Below are positions 1 to 12,062 of a stretch of DNA of 64,000 bases, piece by piece. The stretch comes from Kitagawia praeruptora (Eukaryota; Streptophyta; Magnoliopsida; Apiales; Apiaceae). Numbering within the stretch: position 1 is the stretch's first letter; every line of letters starts with the position of its first letter. The stretch spans positions 124,197,609 through 124,261,608 of the forward strand of contig CM075348.1 of NCBI GenBank assembly GCA_037693485.1, read 5' to 3'. The notes below the pieces were generated by a model, which was given only the letters and a program-made list of their open reading frames with translations, was not told the DNA's origin and searched no databases. A program made the position numbers and the translations under genes.

Positions 1-725
1 GTCAATCTTGCAGCCAGCATAGTCTGAATCAGAGTATCCAATTAAATCAAATCCAGTTTCCTTAGGATACCAAAGGCCTAGATTTGGAGTGCCTTTGAGA
101 TACCTAAAAATTCTTTTGATTGCAACTAAGTGTGATTCTTTTGGATCAGCCTGGAATCTTACACATAGACATGTAGCAAACATTATGTCTGGTTTGCTAG
201 CTGTTAAGTAAAGTAGTGATCCTACCATGCCTCTGTATGTACTAGAATCCACTTTCTTGCCTTTAGGATCTAACTCTAATTTGGTGGCTGTTGAGATAGG
301 TGTCTTGGCTGGTGATGAATCTTCTAAGTTAAACTTCTTGAGAAGTTCTTTGACATACTTAGTTTGACAGATAAAGATTCCATCCCTCTTCTGGTAGATT
401 TGAAGACCGAGAAAGAATGCTAATTCTCCCATCATGCTCATTTCATACTTGTTTCTCATTAGAGATGAGAACTTTTCACATAATTTTTCATTTGTTGAAC
501 CAAAAATTATGTCATCAACATATATCTGCACAAGAATGATGTCTTTGCCATGGTGCTTATAAAATAAAGTTTTATCCACCATACCCCTTACAAATTGATT
601 TTCCAGGAGAAAAGTGGAGAGTGTGTCATACCAGGCTCTTGGTGCTTGCTTTAAACCATATAGAGCCTTGAACAGCTTGTAGACAAAGTTATGCAGTTTG
701 TCATCCCCAAAACCAGGAGGCTGTT
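1..725 (-). pseudogene. Copia RT / RNase H fragment (3' piece of the minus-strand Sirevirus)
   Basis: The reverse complement encodes the C-terminal half of a Ty1/copia reverse transcriptase and the start of RNase H. It begins at a QPPGFG motif (about 725-705), passes [17 protein letters not shown], the catalytic YVDDIIFGS motif (about 530-500), a GELAFFLGL motif and [19 protein letters not shown], and ends at the SDSDYAGCKID start of RNase H at the window edge. The catalytic YVDD is intact in this copy. The upstream part continues at 9316-9526; between them lies an Athila-like insertion flanked by CTGTT. It is not functional as it stands because the ORF is physically split. Confidence 0.92.
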
Positions 726-2229
726 TGTTATGCAAAATCACGCAAGCGCACGTTGTCACAAGTAATATATGATTAAATCAAGTTCGTTCCCACAGAGATC
801 TAGAATGGTGTTCAATTCAATTAATGTACCTATGCACCGATGTATGGTTTTTATCCACTGCTAAGACAAATAACAATTTGGATTTTATTAACTACTAAAT
901 TAATTATCAAACTAAAGATTAAATAATTAAAGAGATTAAAGTCGAATTACTAATATGAGAATAAAACATGGAATCCTAGTTTCATCATCTACTTCACTTA
1001 GAGTTGCAGCCTTTAATTAAAACATGCGATGGGTTTGATATCTGATCGAATAACACGAAAAGAGTAAAAGTTACCTCTCGGTATACTAGTACCAATCTAC
1101 ACATACATCCACAAAAGAGATAGAAGATGAATAGGCACCTATTATGTTTAGACCCTAGAATTTGAAAACATAAAGGTTGAAGCACAAGTTATCCATAAAG
1201 ATCACACAGGGCAGTATAAGTATTTTCATCTCACACCACGAATCATATTGATAAACAATTATGAACCTATTCTAGCATGGCAAGTTCTAAATCTCAAGAT
1301 CCACTCTCGCTTCACAAGAGATTAACAATTCAATTTAGATGTTAGCTACGCATCCAAAAGCATTAAGATTAACCATACGAGGATATCAAGAATTCACCAC
1401 ACATAAATCTTTAAGGCATACAAACTACTAAGCTACATAGATAAATCCACTAGGATCCCATGACAACGATTAGTTCATAATTAAACCTTTCGTCACCATG
1501 GGATTTGATGAAAACATGGTAAATAATAAGATATGAATAAAAGAAGTAATTATATTAATAAACAAGAGTTTGAGAAAACAAATCTATAATCCAAAGTAAC
1601 ACAAAGGATGAAGTAGATCTAGATCCGTTGCTTGTCACGAGCGTTGAACCCTTATCTCCTTTTCTCCCTTGCAGATCTAAGCTAGGTTACAAAAAAAAAT
1701 AATAAAACTATGATATTGTGTATATATCTATTACAATGGTAGGATGTGTTTTTATAGGCTCTATATTTCTTGCCCAGCAAGAATTTATCTTCTATTACAA
1801 TTAGAATTTAATTAAGGTGCTAAAACCTGCCCGGAATATAATTAGAACTTGAAAAGGGCAAAACAGTAAATTCCCAGCCATGCTTCACAAAGAATACGCG
1901 CGCGATTTTATTCAGCACATTACTTGCATGTGCTTCCTATCCCAGGTTGTAGAAAATCTCTCAAGCTTCGCGTGGGCAGTAAGATCGCTGAAAACGGACT
2001 TACAGAACTCCAGATATGGCCAAAACAGTGTAAGCTGCGCAGCCTTCCCAGAAAATCCGAATTTTAATCAATTAATTCCCAAAAAATTATAGAAGCATCC
2101 ACCTTAATCAACATTCTCGTAAACCTGCACAACTAAGCAAAACACATCAAAACTACAAGAAACTTGAGTCCAAGACAATCAATTTAAGCCGATTTAGAAT
2201 GTTCCAAGTGGATATAAATCCACTTATCA
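726..2229 (-). repeat. 3' LTR of the Athila-like element
   Basis: This 1504-bp LTR has termini TGTTATGC and CCACTTATCA on the plus strand, so on the element strand it reads TGATAAGTGG to GCATAACA. It is nearly identical to 7801-9315. It contains small ORFs present in both LTR copies that show no recognisable domain and are treated as non-coding. Confidence 0.95.
1749..1758 (-). promoter_or_regulatory. Candidate TATA box in Athila-like 3' LTR
   Basis: The minus strand reads CCTATAAAAA, a good plant TATA box, about 480 bases inside the LTR from its 5' (right) end. The same sequence is kept in the other LTR. The transcription start is not known from sequence. Confidence 0.5.
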
Positions 2230-2249
2230 CACCCCCAAACTTAAACCGA
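2230..2249 (-). other. Polypurine tract of the Athila-like element
   Basis: Next to the 3' LTR the minus strand reads GGTTTAAGTTTGGGGGTG, a G-rich plus-strand primer tract ending directly at the LTR start TGATAAG. The same tract precedes the LTR of the second Athila-like element at 63225. Confidence 0.85.
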
Positions 2250-4914
2250 TGCTTGTCCTCAAGCATTAACAATTACAACTAACTAACTAACTAGTACCAC
2301 TTCCGTAGGTGATCACGGTTGCATTTGGCATATGCAACAAGCCCTTTAAACCCCTAGGCAACCCTAGTGGACGAGTAAGGTCTCGTGAGGGCCTATAGCG
2401 AATGTACCCACAAAATCCATTTAACCTAATGCAATGCATTGCATGAATGCAACTAAATGAAAATGCAATTAATCTAATCTACCATACCTTCAAATCCTCT
2501 CATGCCACATCAACTTAAGAATCAAAGTAATTACGCAATGTCTTGGTGTCGAAAGTGCAAGTATTCACATAGTCTACTCAATGAACATGCATAAGTTCTC
2601 ACAAGCCCATGTCATGTGTAAGAATAAGTTAGTAAACATGCTAAGCCTACAAGAGTACATCTTTGAGACAACACTCGGGATCTCATATGCAAGAACAAGC
2701 AACACTCACAATCCACTCACAAAAGAATATTCACTCAAGAACAAGGGTAAGTGTATCACTCAATTCCAACAAATTCATAAGCATGCTTGACATTTGGTAT
2801 CAATCTAACTCTTAACACAACATACACCAATGACGATAATCAAAAGGTCTTTAATTGGGTTGTAACGGGGCTAGGGACAAGGTATGTCAAATAAGCCAAA
2901 ACAGGTGTAGTGTCAAAAGCTAGTAAGTACCATAATAAATCACACACAACACCCTATTTTCCCCCCCACATAATTTTACTAAGACAAACACTCGACTAGT
3001 CGACTAAAATAGGATCGCAACAAACACAAACATGCTCTCATAATATATTTTTTTTTCTTTTTTTTTTCCCTTTTTTTTTTCTTCTCTTTTTTTTTTTTTC
3101 GAGAGCTAAATAGAACACAAACAATAATATAAACAATAACAATGATCCAATGAATTTATTACATATGTCGACTATCAAGTAAACACCCAAACCCAATTTC
3201 CAATATTTCCCCCCAAATTATGACCAACAATAAACCCTTCCTTGCACACCTTATTACTCCCTTAAGCACTCTACTAGCCTTTGACAATGTGGGTTCAAAT
3301 TAATGTAAGGCCAATATAAGAAAAAGGTCTCGGCAAGTAATGTGGTATGTCACCGAAAAAATAGGATTAAGCTCAACGGGTTAACTAATTGATCATGTAA
3401 ACATGGTGTGGTAATATGGGAAAATATGCGGTTATTCCTAAGTGCCTTTATCATTTTAATCGTCAAATAATGTCATGCGTTTCAAGAAAGACCTCAAACA
3501 ACTGCTAGCAATGCAAACAATCCGTGGACACTCAAGCAAACGAATAAATTGCAATTATGCAATATGCAATAAGGCTCAAAAACTCACTTGGTGGAAAAAC
3601 ATACTTAATCCCAAGCAAACATCTCTCTAACGCACCAACTTGTATTCAAAGCATGCAAACTAAATCATCTTGCACATATTCATGTCCTTCTAATCACTTA
3701 CAACATTCAATAAGTCTACTAGCTTCAACTTACTAGTGTATGTGTGTGCACAAGAACAAAGCATATCACTTCTCAAACAAAAGCGTCAACAACACAAAAT
3801 TCCTATCAAGCATGGGTGCAAATGCAACTATTATGAACTCACATGATATACAAACATAAAAACAGAATGTCCTATATGAAACAAACGTAGATAACACGAA
3901 CATAAATGCATAATTTACTACTAACATGCAAAACATGAAATCCTACATGAACAAATAATACAACAACTACTAATCCCCCAAACCACCCCCAAACTTAAAA
4001 TATTCAATGTCCGCATTAAATGGAAGTAAATACAAGAGATAGTAGAAACATACCTGCAATGCCGAAGCATACCCAACAATATTTTTCTCGCAAAAATCCC
4101 CTTTCCTTAGCAACTGGCCTCAAAATAACCGAATAAATTTAACCTCCACCGTCGAAAACGAAAATTTCCCATCACTGACACTACCTCTCCCATGCTTACA
4201 AGCCATTAGAATCAAAACCCAACTCATAAGCAGCTCCACCAAAAATTACCAAGCAATATCACACCAAAAATAGCCCAATATTCCAAGAATAATACAAAAT
4301 CCCAATTTACAAGAACACAAATTCGTAAGAACAATAAAATTTGTGAGAAGAAATAAACCTACTATGAATTGGAGAGGTGAAATTGCAATTAATTCCTCTT
4401 TAGAATTGAATTTTTAGAGAATTAAATAAAATAGAAGTGGAATTGGATTTGTATGGCTAGGTGTGTATATATATAAGATGATGGATAGATGGGATTTAAA
4501 AATTTAGAGTGTAGGAGAGATTTGGAGAGGTTAGGATTTGATGTATGATAAATATAGGAATTTAGAATTGAAGAAATTTGAGTTAGGATTGAATTTGGGG
4601 AAAAAATTGTAGGTTAAAACACAAATTTTCGGGAAAAACTGGGCAGAAAGGGGTATAACGCAGTCCGCATCTGCGTTACAGGGGCGCTGGGCGCGGCTAA
4701 GGCAGTCACGCATGACAGGAAAGCGTGTTGGGGGTTTAAATGGCCTATAACGCAGGGGCAACCTGCGTTACCCAGGCGCAATTTGCGCTGATTGCAGTAA
4801 CGCTGACGCAGGTTGCGTTACAAGGGCGCAAACTGCGCGAAATTTCACTGTTCACGATTTTTTTTTTTTTTTTTTTTTTTACACTAAACACTCTTTTTTT
4901 TTTCCTACACTAAT
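2250..4914 (-). other. Long non-coding 3' region of the Athila-like element
   Basis: About 2.7 kb lies between the coding part and the 3' LTR without a recognisable gene. It holds a pyrimidine-rich tract on the plus strand (about 3048-3100, long T runs with a few C), another T run of about 22 (4859-4880), and a cluster of GCGC, TGCGTTAC and GTAACGC words (4655-4845). A comparable T-rich tract lies at a similar distance from the LTR in the second Athila-like element (63838-63882), so the layout is shared by this family. No env-like ORF remains. Confidence 0.7.
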
Positions 4915-4963
4915 GCATGGGTTGCCTCCCACGAAGCGCTTCTTTAACGTCAATAGCTTGACG
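4915..4963 (-). other. Athila-type post-coding junction motif
   Basis: The minus strand carries a palindromic core AGAAGCGCTTC followed by GTGGGAGGCAACCC. I recognise this as a block typically found just downstream of pol in Athila/Tat-type elements. Its presence directly after the shortened coding region suggests that the missing RT-integrase segment was lost as an internal deletion while the original 3' border was kept. The function of the motif is unknown to me. Confidence 0.5.
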
Positions 4964-4976
4964 TTACTTCCTCAAC

Positions 4977-5636
4977 TCATGGCGGTTTCAAAAGAATAAC
5001 CGAACCGTTCTCAATAGACAAACCATTCATTCGAACGTTGACATCTTGATTGCTTGCTCCCAACACCACCTTTCTTTCACTCTTCATCTTGATTTTTCCA
5101 CCCAATGGCCTAATCGTTTTCTTTTTCTTCTTCACACCTATAATGTGCTTCTCCGACTTAACCGGCTGAACAAACATTTCATCTTCCTTATCATCTGCTT
5201 TCCACCTTCGCAACACGTTATCATGCCCCTCTTCAAAAATCACTAGCTCATTATTTAAAAGGACATACCTCAAATGTGGTGGAAGTTTCCCAATCTTGAC
5301 ACTCGAGAGATCTTGAACTGAAGAACTGTCAATGGAATCACTAATGGGATGCTTTAGCATGCGCATATCCGATTTTTCGCTCAATAACTGATCAAACTTC
5401 TTTCTCTGACCCGTATCAACTATTTCCACACTGCAACACTCTTCATCCTCTGTCGGAAATTTCATTGCCTTGAACACATTAAAGGTGACACTCTGATCTT
5501 GCACCCTCATTGTAAGCTCTCCTTTTTGCACATCAATCAAAGTCTTTCCTGTAGCCAAGAAAGGTCTTCCCAAGATTATAGGAATCTTCTTCGAAATCCA
5601 AGATAACAAAATCAGCAGGAAATATGAGTTTATCAA
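4977..5636 (-). pseudogene. Protease C-terminal part with atypical lysine-rich tail (Athila-like)
   Basis: The first residues that match the lineage are IPIILGRPFLATGKTLI, the end of the retropepsin domain. They are displaced by a one-base shift from the upstream frame (near 5590). A segment GKLPPHLRYVLL resembles the linker just before the RT in Athila elements, but no RT follows. Instead there are about 90 residues rich in Lys, Asp and Glu, including a run of five lysines near residue 170, ending in a short hydrophobic sequence and a stop at 4977. The length is 219 codons from the first ATG, although the real start would be the upstream gag-protease frame. The tail has no domain I can name. 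It may be the trace of a deletion junction or a family-specific C-terminus. Confidence 0.7.
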
Positions 5637-7095
5637 CTTTCACCAAAACATCCTCTACTATACCCCTCGGATAAGTGATAGATCGATCAGCCAACTGCAA
5701 AGAGATGTTAGTTGGCTTTGGCTCCGGTAGACCAAGTTGCTTGAAAACAGACAAGGGCATGAGATTAATACTAGCTCCCAAATCACATAAACACTTGTTG
5801 AAAGAAAGGTTGCCAATAGTGCATGGAATAGTGAAACTTCCTGGATCTTTAAGTTTAGGAGGCAACTTTTGTTGCAGAACAGCACTGCACTCCTTTGTCA
5901 ATGCCACTGTTTCAAATTCTTCCAACCTTCTCTTCCGTGACAAAATATCCTTCATGAACTTAGCATATCTTGGCATCTGCTCCAATGCTTCAACAAAAGG
6001 AATGTTAATGGACAGTTTCTTGAAGACATCCATGAATTTCTGAAACTGTTTCTCTTGACTTTTCTTCAAACGTCCAGGAAATGGAGGAGGAGGATAGATC
6101 TGATTATTCATTGAAGATTGCTCCGGAGTAAACTTTTCAACAGGTTTCTTGCTCTTCTCACCATCTAGCTGATCAGCCACTAAATCAGATTTCTCAATTA
6201 CCGGCACTACAGATTTTTCATCCTGCTGATTCTGAACATCTTCATCTTCTTCAGTTGCTGATTTAGGATCACTCGTGACTTTTCCGGATCTCAAAGTCAC
6301 AGCTTTCACCTGCTCATGGACCTCCCTCTTGCCTGGATTACCCATTGTATCACTTGGAAGAGTTCCTTGTTGCATATTTACCAAGGCACTTGCAATTTGT
6401 CCTATATGACTCTCCAATGTCTTGAGAGATGCTTCCTGACTCTTGAGAGTTGCTGCCTGACTCTTGCACATTAATCTCAGCTCTTCTAATTCAGATTTTT
6501 CATTCGACTGATGACTAGAACCAGTATGAAACTGTTGCTGCTGAAAACCAGGAGGTTGAAACTGTTGCCTTGGAGCATACAGTTGCTGAAAACCTGAAGA
6601 ATTAAATGGCTCAACTCCGTACTGATGACCCTGAAACTGGTTATAAGACTGATGTGGATGTTGATAATTTGGAGCTGGTTGCTGTTGCCTTTGAAAATTG
6701 CTCACAAACTGCACTGATTCACTGGAGATGGCGCATTGACTCGTCTCATGTGCGCCATCACATAGTTCACATACTCTCGCAACCTGAGGCACCCCATGCT
6801 TTGTCATTAAATCTAATTTCATATTAAGTGCCTCTAGCTGGGCTGCTAGAGCTGTAACTGTGTCAACTCCCAGAATTCCTGCAACCTTGCCTTGTGGTAG
6901 TCTTTGAGTTGGATTTTGATATTCATTAGCAGCCATCATCTCAATTAGATCGTAAGCTTCCTCGTAGCTCTTAGCCCATAAGGCTCCTCCTGATGCTGCG
7001 TCTACCATTGGCCTAGATTGTGCTCCCAGCCCATTGTAAAAACAATTGATTACCATCCAGTTTGGCATCCCATGATGTGGGCATCTCCTTAGCAT
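5533..7095 (-). pseudogene. Athila-like gag C-terminal region and protease
   Basis: This continues gag in the same frame after one TAG stop at 7096-7098. Residues about 1-100 complete the gag helical domain (LLRRCPHHG-type start, a CELCDGAHETSQC knuckle-like Cys/His sequence near residue 108). Residues about 120-340 are Gln/Pro-rich and charged linker. Residues about 340-510 contain the helix before protease and the retropepsin domain with catalytic motif CDLGASINLMP (Asp near residue 437; DLGA in place of the usual DTGA/DSGA, as in this lineage). The frame then runs out by one base at about 5590, and protease continues in 4977-5636. Product: capsid/nucleocapsid plus aspartic protease of a retrotransposon, not functional as one chain here. 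Confidence 0.88.
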
Positions 7096-7662
7096 CTAAT
7101 TATAACGTTCCCAAGCTTCACACAGAGATTCTCCAGATTGCTGCTGAAATTGGGCTAGCTGATTCCTCAATGCGGCAGTTTTCGCCATAGGGAAGAATTT
7201 AGTAAGAAACTTCTGAGCAAGATCCTCCCATGTAGTAATGGAACCAGGTGGTAGAGAGTGTAACCAGCCCTTAGCCTTATCCTTTAGAGAGAATGGGAAA
7301 AGCCTCAACTTGATAGCATCATCCGAAACACCATTAAACTTGAAAGTATCACAGATCTCGATAAAGTACCGAATATGCATGTTAGGATCCTCCGTAGGAG
7401 CACCCCCAAACTGAACCGAATTCTGTAGCATCTGAATAGTGCCCGGCTTGATCTCGAAAGTGTTAGCTGCAATAGCTGGCCTGATAATGCTAGACTGGAT
7501 ATCATTGATCTTTGGCTGAGAATACTCCTTCAAAGCCTTAACTGCTGCTGCTGCGTCACCCATCTCTACAGTAGTTTCAGATTCATCTTCCTTATTCTCT
7601 AAATTCTCTACAAGATCGTCTTTTGCCAGTTTTTGTAAACGAGCTTGCAAACGTGTTTGCAT
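7096..7662 (-). pseudogene. Athila-like gag N-terminal region
   Basis: The 188 codons start with the basic MQTRLQARLQ sequence just downstream of the primer site and match the Athila gag/capsid domain. Motifs seen include FGGAPTEDPNMHIRYF, CDTFKFNGVSDDAIKLRLF, PFSLKDKAKGWLHSLPPGS and WEDLAQKFLTKFFP. A TAG at 7096-7098 breaks a frame that otherwise continues into 5533-7095, so it is probably a single nonsense change. Gag packages the RNA in virus-like particles. A readthrough product is conceivable but not shown. Confidence 0.9.
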
Positions 7663-7774
7663 ACAAACCTAAGTACCTGCTAACACCACGAAACAAAAAC
7701 AAAGTAAGAATCCGAGTCAGTGAACGCTAATGACCACTGATGACAAGCACATAAACTAAAATAAAAACACCGAT

Positions 7775-7792
7775 GATCCCCGGCAGCGGCGC
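7775..7792 (-). other. Primer binding site, tRNA-Asp type (Athila-like)
   Basis: The minus strand reads GCGCCGCTGCCGGGGATC, close to the complement of the 3' end of plant tRNA-Asp, eight bases inside the 5' LTR. A tRNA-Asp primer is usual for Athila elements. One or two mismatches to the expected site are visible. Confidence 0.75.
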
Positions 7793-7800
7793 AAAAAACT

Positions 7801-9315
7801 TGTTATGCAAAATCACGCAAGCGCACATTGTCACAAGTAATATATGATTAAATCAAGTTCGTTCCCACAGAGATCTAGAATGGTGTTCAATTCAGTTAAT
7901 GTACCTATGCACCGATGTATGGTTTTTATCCACTGCTAAGACAAATAACAATTTGGATTTTATTAACTACTAAATTAATTATCAAACTAAAGATTAACTA
8001 ATTAAAGAGATTAAAGTCGAATTACTAATATGAGAATAAAACATGGAATCCTAGTTTCATCATCTACTTCACTTAGAGTTGCAGCCTTTAATTAAAACAT
8101 GCGATGGGTTTGATATCTGATCGAATAACACGAAAAGAGTAAAAGTTACCTCTCGGTATACTAGTACCAATCTACACATACATCCACAAAAGAGATAGAA
8201 GATGAATAGGCACCTATTATGTTTAGACCCTATATCTCTATAGAATTTGAAAACATAAAGGTTGAAGCACAAGTTATCCATAAAGATCACACAGGGCAGT
8301 ATAAGTATTTTCATCTCACACCACGAATCATATTGATAAACAATTATGAACCTATGCTAGCATGGCAAGTTCTAAATCTCAAGATCCACTCTCGCTTCAC
8401 AAGAGATTAACAATTCAATTTAGATGTTAGCTACGCATCCAAAAGCATTAAGATTAACCATACGAGGATATCAAGAATTCACCACACATAAATCTTTAAG
8501 GCATACAAACTACTAAGCTACATAGATAAATCCACTAGGATCCCATGACAACGATTAGTTCATAATTAAACCTTTCGTCACCATGGGATTTGATGAAAAC
8601 ATGGTAAATAATAAGATATGAATAAAAGAAGTAATTATATTAATAAACAAGAGTTTGAGAAAACAAATCTATAATCCAAAGTAACACAAAGGATGAAGTA
8701 GATCTAGATCCGTTGCTTGTCACGAGCGTTGAACCCTTCTCTCCTTTTCTCCCTTGCAGATCTAAGCTAGGTTACAAAAAAATAATAATAAAACTATGAT
8801 ATTGTGTATATATCTATTACAATGGTAGGATGTGTTTTTATAGGCTCTATATTTCTTGCCCAGCAAGAATTTATCTTCTATTACAATTAGAATTTAATTA
8901 AGGTGCTAAAACCTGCCCGGAATATAATTAGAACTTGAAAAGGGCAAAACAGTAAATTCCCAGCCATGCTTCACAAAGAATACGCGCGCGATTTTATTCA
9001 GCACATTACTTGCACGTGCTTCCTATCCCAGGTTGTAGAAAATCTCTCAAGCTTCGCGTGGGCAGTAAGATCGCTGAAAACGGACTTACAGAACTCCAGA
9101 TATGGCCAAAACAGTGTAAGCTGCGCAGCCTTCCCAGAAAATCCGAATTTTAATCAATTAATTCCCAAAAAATTATAGAAGCATCCACCTTAATCAACAT
9201 TCTCGTAAACCTGCACAACTAAGCAAAACACATCAAAACTACAAGAAACTTGAGTCCAAGACAATCAATTTAAGTCGATTTAGAATGTTCCAAGTGGATA
9301 TAAATCCACTTATCA
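7801..9315 (-). repeat. 5' LTR of the Athila-like element
   Basis: This 1515-bp LTR is nearly identical to 726-2229, with TGATAAG and CATAACA termini on the element strand. It contains an extra short segment near 8231-8241 that the other LTR lacks. It drives transcription leftward into gag. Confidence 0.95.
8835..8844 (-). promoter_or_regulatory. Candidate TATA box in Athila-like 5' LTR
   Basis: CCTATAAAAA on the minus strand, same position as in the 3' LTR. It is the best candidate for the promoter of the gag-protease transcript. Confidence 0.5.
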
Positions 9316-9526
9316 CTGTTCAACATACACTTCTTCTTCTTCTAATTCTCCATTTAGAAAGGCACTTTTGACATCCATTTGAAATACCTTGAATTTGCAG
9401 TGTGCAGCAAAGGCTAAGAAAATTTTTATTGCTTCAAGTCTGGCAACAGGAGCAAATGTTTCGTCATAATCTATCCCTTCCTGTTGACAGTAACCTTTGG
9501 CCACTAGCCTTGCTTTATTTCTTGTC
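9316..9526 (-). pseudogene. Copia RT N-terminal fragment (middle piece of the minus-strand Sirevirus)
   Basis: About 70 codons on the minus strand encode the RT start: [44 protein letters not shown] and VYVEQ. The piece is bounded on the left by the Athila-like insertion and on the right by the Tekay-like insertion. There is one extra Glu codon in the ELEEEE run compared with the plus-strand Sirevirus at 33346. It joins 20008-21907 upstream and 1-725 downstream in homology. Confidence 0.9.
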
Positions 9527-11978
9527 TGTAATAACCCTAACTTCAGTAATGCTACAGTGGTCACATGAATAGTAAATTTCGAGGATTTAGTGAAATGGTA
9601 TATAAGTACTCCATAATGGAAACGGAAAATGAGTAAATAGAAACCATATCAGTGTTGTACATTGAAAATAAGTGACTCAAAATGACGATAGATTCCAGAA
9701 ATTCCTGAACACGGATTTTGAGGATTTTGATTTCAAATAAGCTTCTATTAGATGTTAAGGAGCATGGAAACATTATAAGAATTATATATTGAGGGATTAG
9801 TGAATTTAGATTTGAGCCAGGAGATTATTAAGTTAAGAGAATACCAATGGAAATTGGATTGTTAAATGATTTCAAAACCACTGAGATAATGAGGTACATT
9901 CGAAACGAACCACAATTAGATGAGTATGGAAACCAAGCAACCAAGATTAGTAGTATAACAAGGATACATACCACATTATTATTATCCAAGATTATTAGCA
10001 TAATACTTAGAAAATCAAGAAAAAGAGAATTATGAGGTCATGTAAATGATGTCATTTTCCACTAAACCAAAATTAAGGGTAGATTAGTCTTTTAACATAT
10101 AGATTTTTTACCAAGCTTCTAAGACAAGCTAGAACTTACAAGATTAACACAAGATTAGATCAAAGAAAGCAAAAGCAACCTCTCCCCCATCCATTTAGCA
10201 ACATTCGGCCAAAGTAGAAAAAAAAGAAAGAAAGAAAAAAAAATAAAAATCAAAACTCAAGTTCTAGCCAACAAGAAATCAAGAGAAAAATCATGGAGCA
10301 TCTTGGAGGATAGATCAAGACTACCACAAAGTTTCATAGCCATCCACCATCATTTAGCAAGGTAATAAAATCATAGAAGTTGAAGATGAATAGTGATGAA
10401 TAGTGTTTTCTAAGAAACTAACTTGATTTTCATGGTTCTTTTAGTGGATTCAAGCTAGTATAAGGTTGATTAAGGATATATCAAGGATTGTTAAGGGTTA
10501 TCAAAGCTTCAAGAAGGTATAATCATGCTTGTTCTTTTATATTTATGATGGATATTGATGTAGTAGTGGTTAAGTAGTATAAATGTCATGATTATGATGT
10601 TATAAGTGTTTGTAAGTGATTAAAGTTGATTTTGGAAGGAGTTTGGGATTGTAACCATGGCTGGTAATGAAGACCACATGGTGTAGGTGATGAATATTGT
10701 GTTTGATGATTGATTTGGAGGAGTTTGATTTTTGGAAAGTATGAAATTATAGCCGTTATAATGCCCGATTTTTGTTAGGACGAAATCTGCCCTGTTTTGT
10801 GACCCCTGTATTCGTACGGTACCTCACTGCCTAGGTTACCAATTGACCATGAAATGATAGAGCTTAGTTCGTAGATCGTTTTGATATAAGGTGCGTTAAA
10901 ATCTGATGAACGGTTTAGGAGAAAAGTCAGTTTTAGTGAAAGACGTTCGATAACCGAGAAAACATAATTGTATCAACTTTGAGGCTAAAGTTACCATACT
11001 TAGACATTTTTATAAGTAACGAAATTTTGGGATAGTGTAGTAGGGTGGCCAGAGGACCCTTGACAGTTGACCTTATATTAAAATTCGAAATTTAAAATTT
11101 ATAAGAAATTTTACAGTCGAGTGTGGTCGTTAGGTGAAATGGTGACAAACGCTGAAACTTTGATTGAGCTTATAAATGGTTAAGTCCTTGAACCTTTGGG
11201 GTAATAATAATACGTTAAACATATGTTGAAGTGTAAAGGGTTTTGTTATACAAGAGGGTATTGAGTAAGAGATGTGGTATTCTAATGACGGTCCTTTTGT
11301 GTTTATAGAAATTCCGGAGGAGGGACCAGCCATACTGTCAGGATAAAGAAACCGAGGCAAGATCCTTCTATCCCTACTTTAAAAATTATTTTATCTTCGG
11401 AATAATAATGATATCATGGAATATTTATGTATATGTGATGCTTTTGTTGCTATATTGCGAAGAATATATTATCTTGATTGTGGGAAGTTAAAGAGAGATG
11501 GATATGTTTTCTGAAATATGAATATAGAGATGATTACGAATGGAGCGAATATGCTCTAGGGTAAAAGAGATATGAAAGAGAATGGTATCAGTTGTTATCT
11601 AGGGTTATATGGTTTATAATGCTATATTATAAATATTCTTTTTAGTGTTAGTGGTTGAATAAATATTATTTGATTATTAATTACTACTCTTAAAATAGAC
11701 GGAAAGGTTTTACGAATATAAAAGCATAATTGAATTCTTAAATATAAAAGAGATATCTGAATCATAATCAAAGTGTTATGTTATATATATATTTTATAGA
11801 AATAAGGTGCGAGAATGGAAGTGATATACGGGAATGGAAATGTGAAATGGTGTTGATAAATTGAATAGTGATTTTATAAAAAGGGGGATTAGCAACAAAC
11901 TTGCATAAGAGGCTGTGTCAGGGCTGTGTGCGACATAGTCTAGCATTCATTATATGATTCGGCACGAAGATGCCAAGG

Positions 11979-12062
11979 GAGGATGTTAGCAGGTGGCCTT
12001 CCTCCGGGAGGATGTTAGCAGGTGGCCTTCCTCCAGGGATGATGTTAGCAGGTGGCCTTCAT
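11979..12062 (+). repeat. Three-copy 29-30 bp tandem repeat in 5' LTR
   Basis: The unit contains GATGTTAGCAGGTGGCCTTC and starts at 11982, 12011 and 12041. The same three copies are in the other LTR. The stretch is more GC-rich than its surroundings. Confidence 0.9.

Larger units (their letters stand above)
726..9315 (-). mobile_element. Athila-like Ty3 LTR retrotransposon with gag-protease only
   Basis: The 8590-bp element has two LTRs (726-2229 and 7801-9315) and a perfect 5-bp target duplication CTGTT at 721-725 and 9316-9320. On the minus strand the order is 5' LTR (7801-9315), tRNA-Asp-type primer site, gag, protease, a long non-coding segment, polypurine tract, 3' LTR (726-2229). The gag and the DLGASINLMP protease motif are those of the Athila lineage. 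No reverse transcriptase, RNase H or integrase is present, so the element could not replicate alone. It fits the TR-GAG class of non-autonomous retrotransposons. The two LTRs are nearly identical, differing by point changes and a short indel (extra ATATCTCTAT-type sequence near 8231), so insertion is recent. Confidence 0.92.

Noticed and set aside
1880..2092. 70-codon ORF repeated at 8966-9178
   Set aside because: Duplicated with the LTRs of the Athila-like element, on the strand opposite to transcription; no homology.
5675..6043. 122-codon plus-strand ORF
   Set aside because: Shadow of the gag-protease frame on the minus strand.
11979..12062. CRISPR-like array
   Set aside because: Three head-to-tail copies without spacers, inside a plant LTR.
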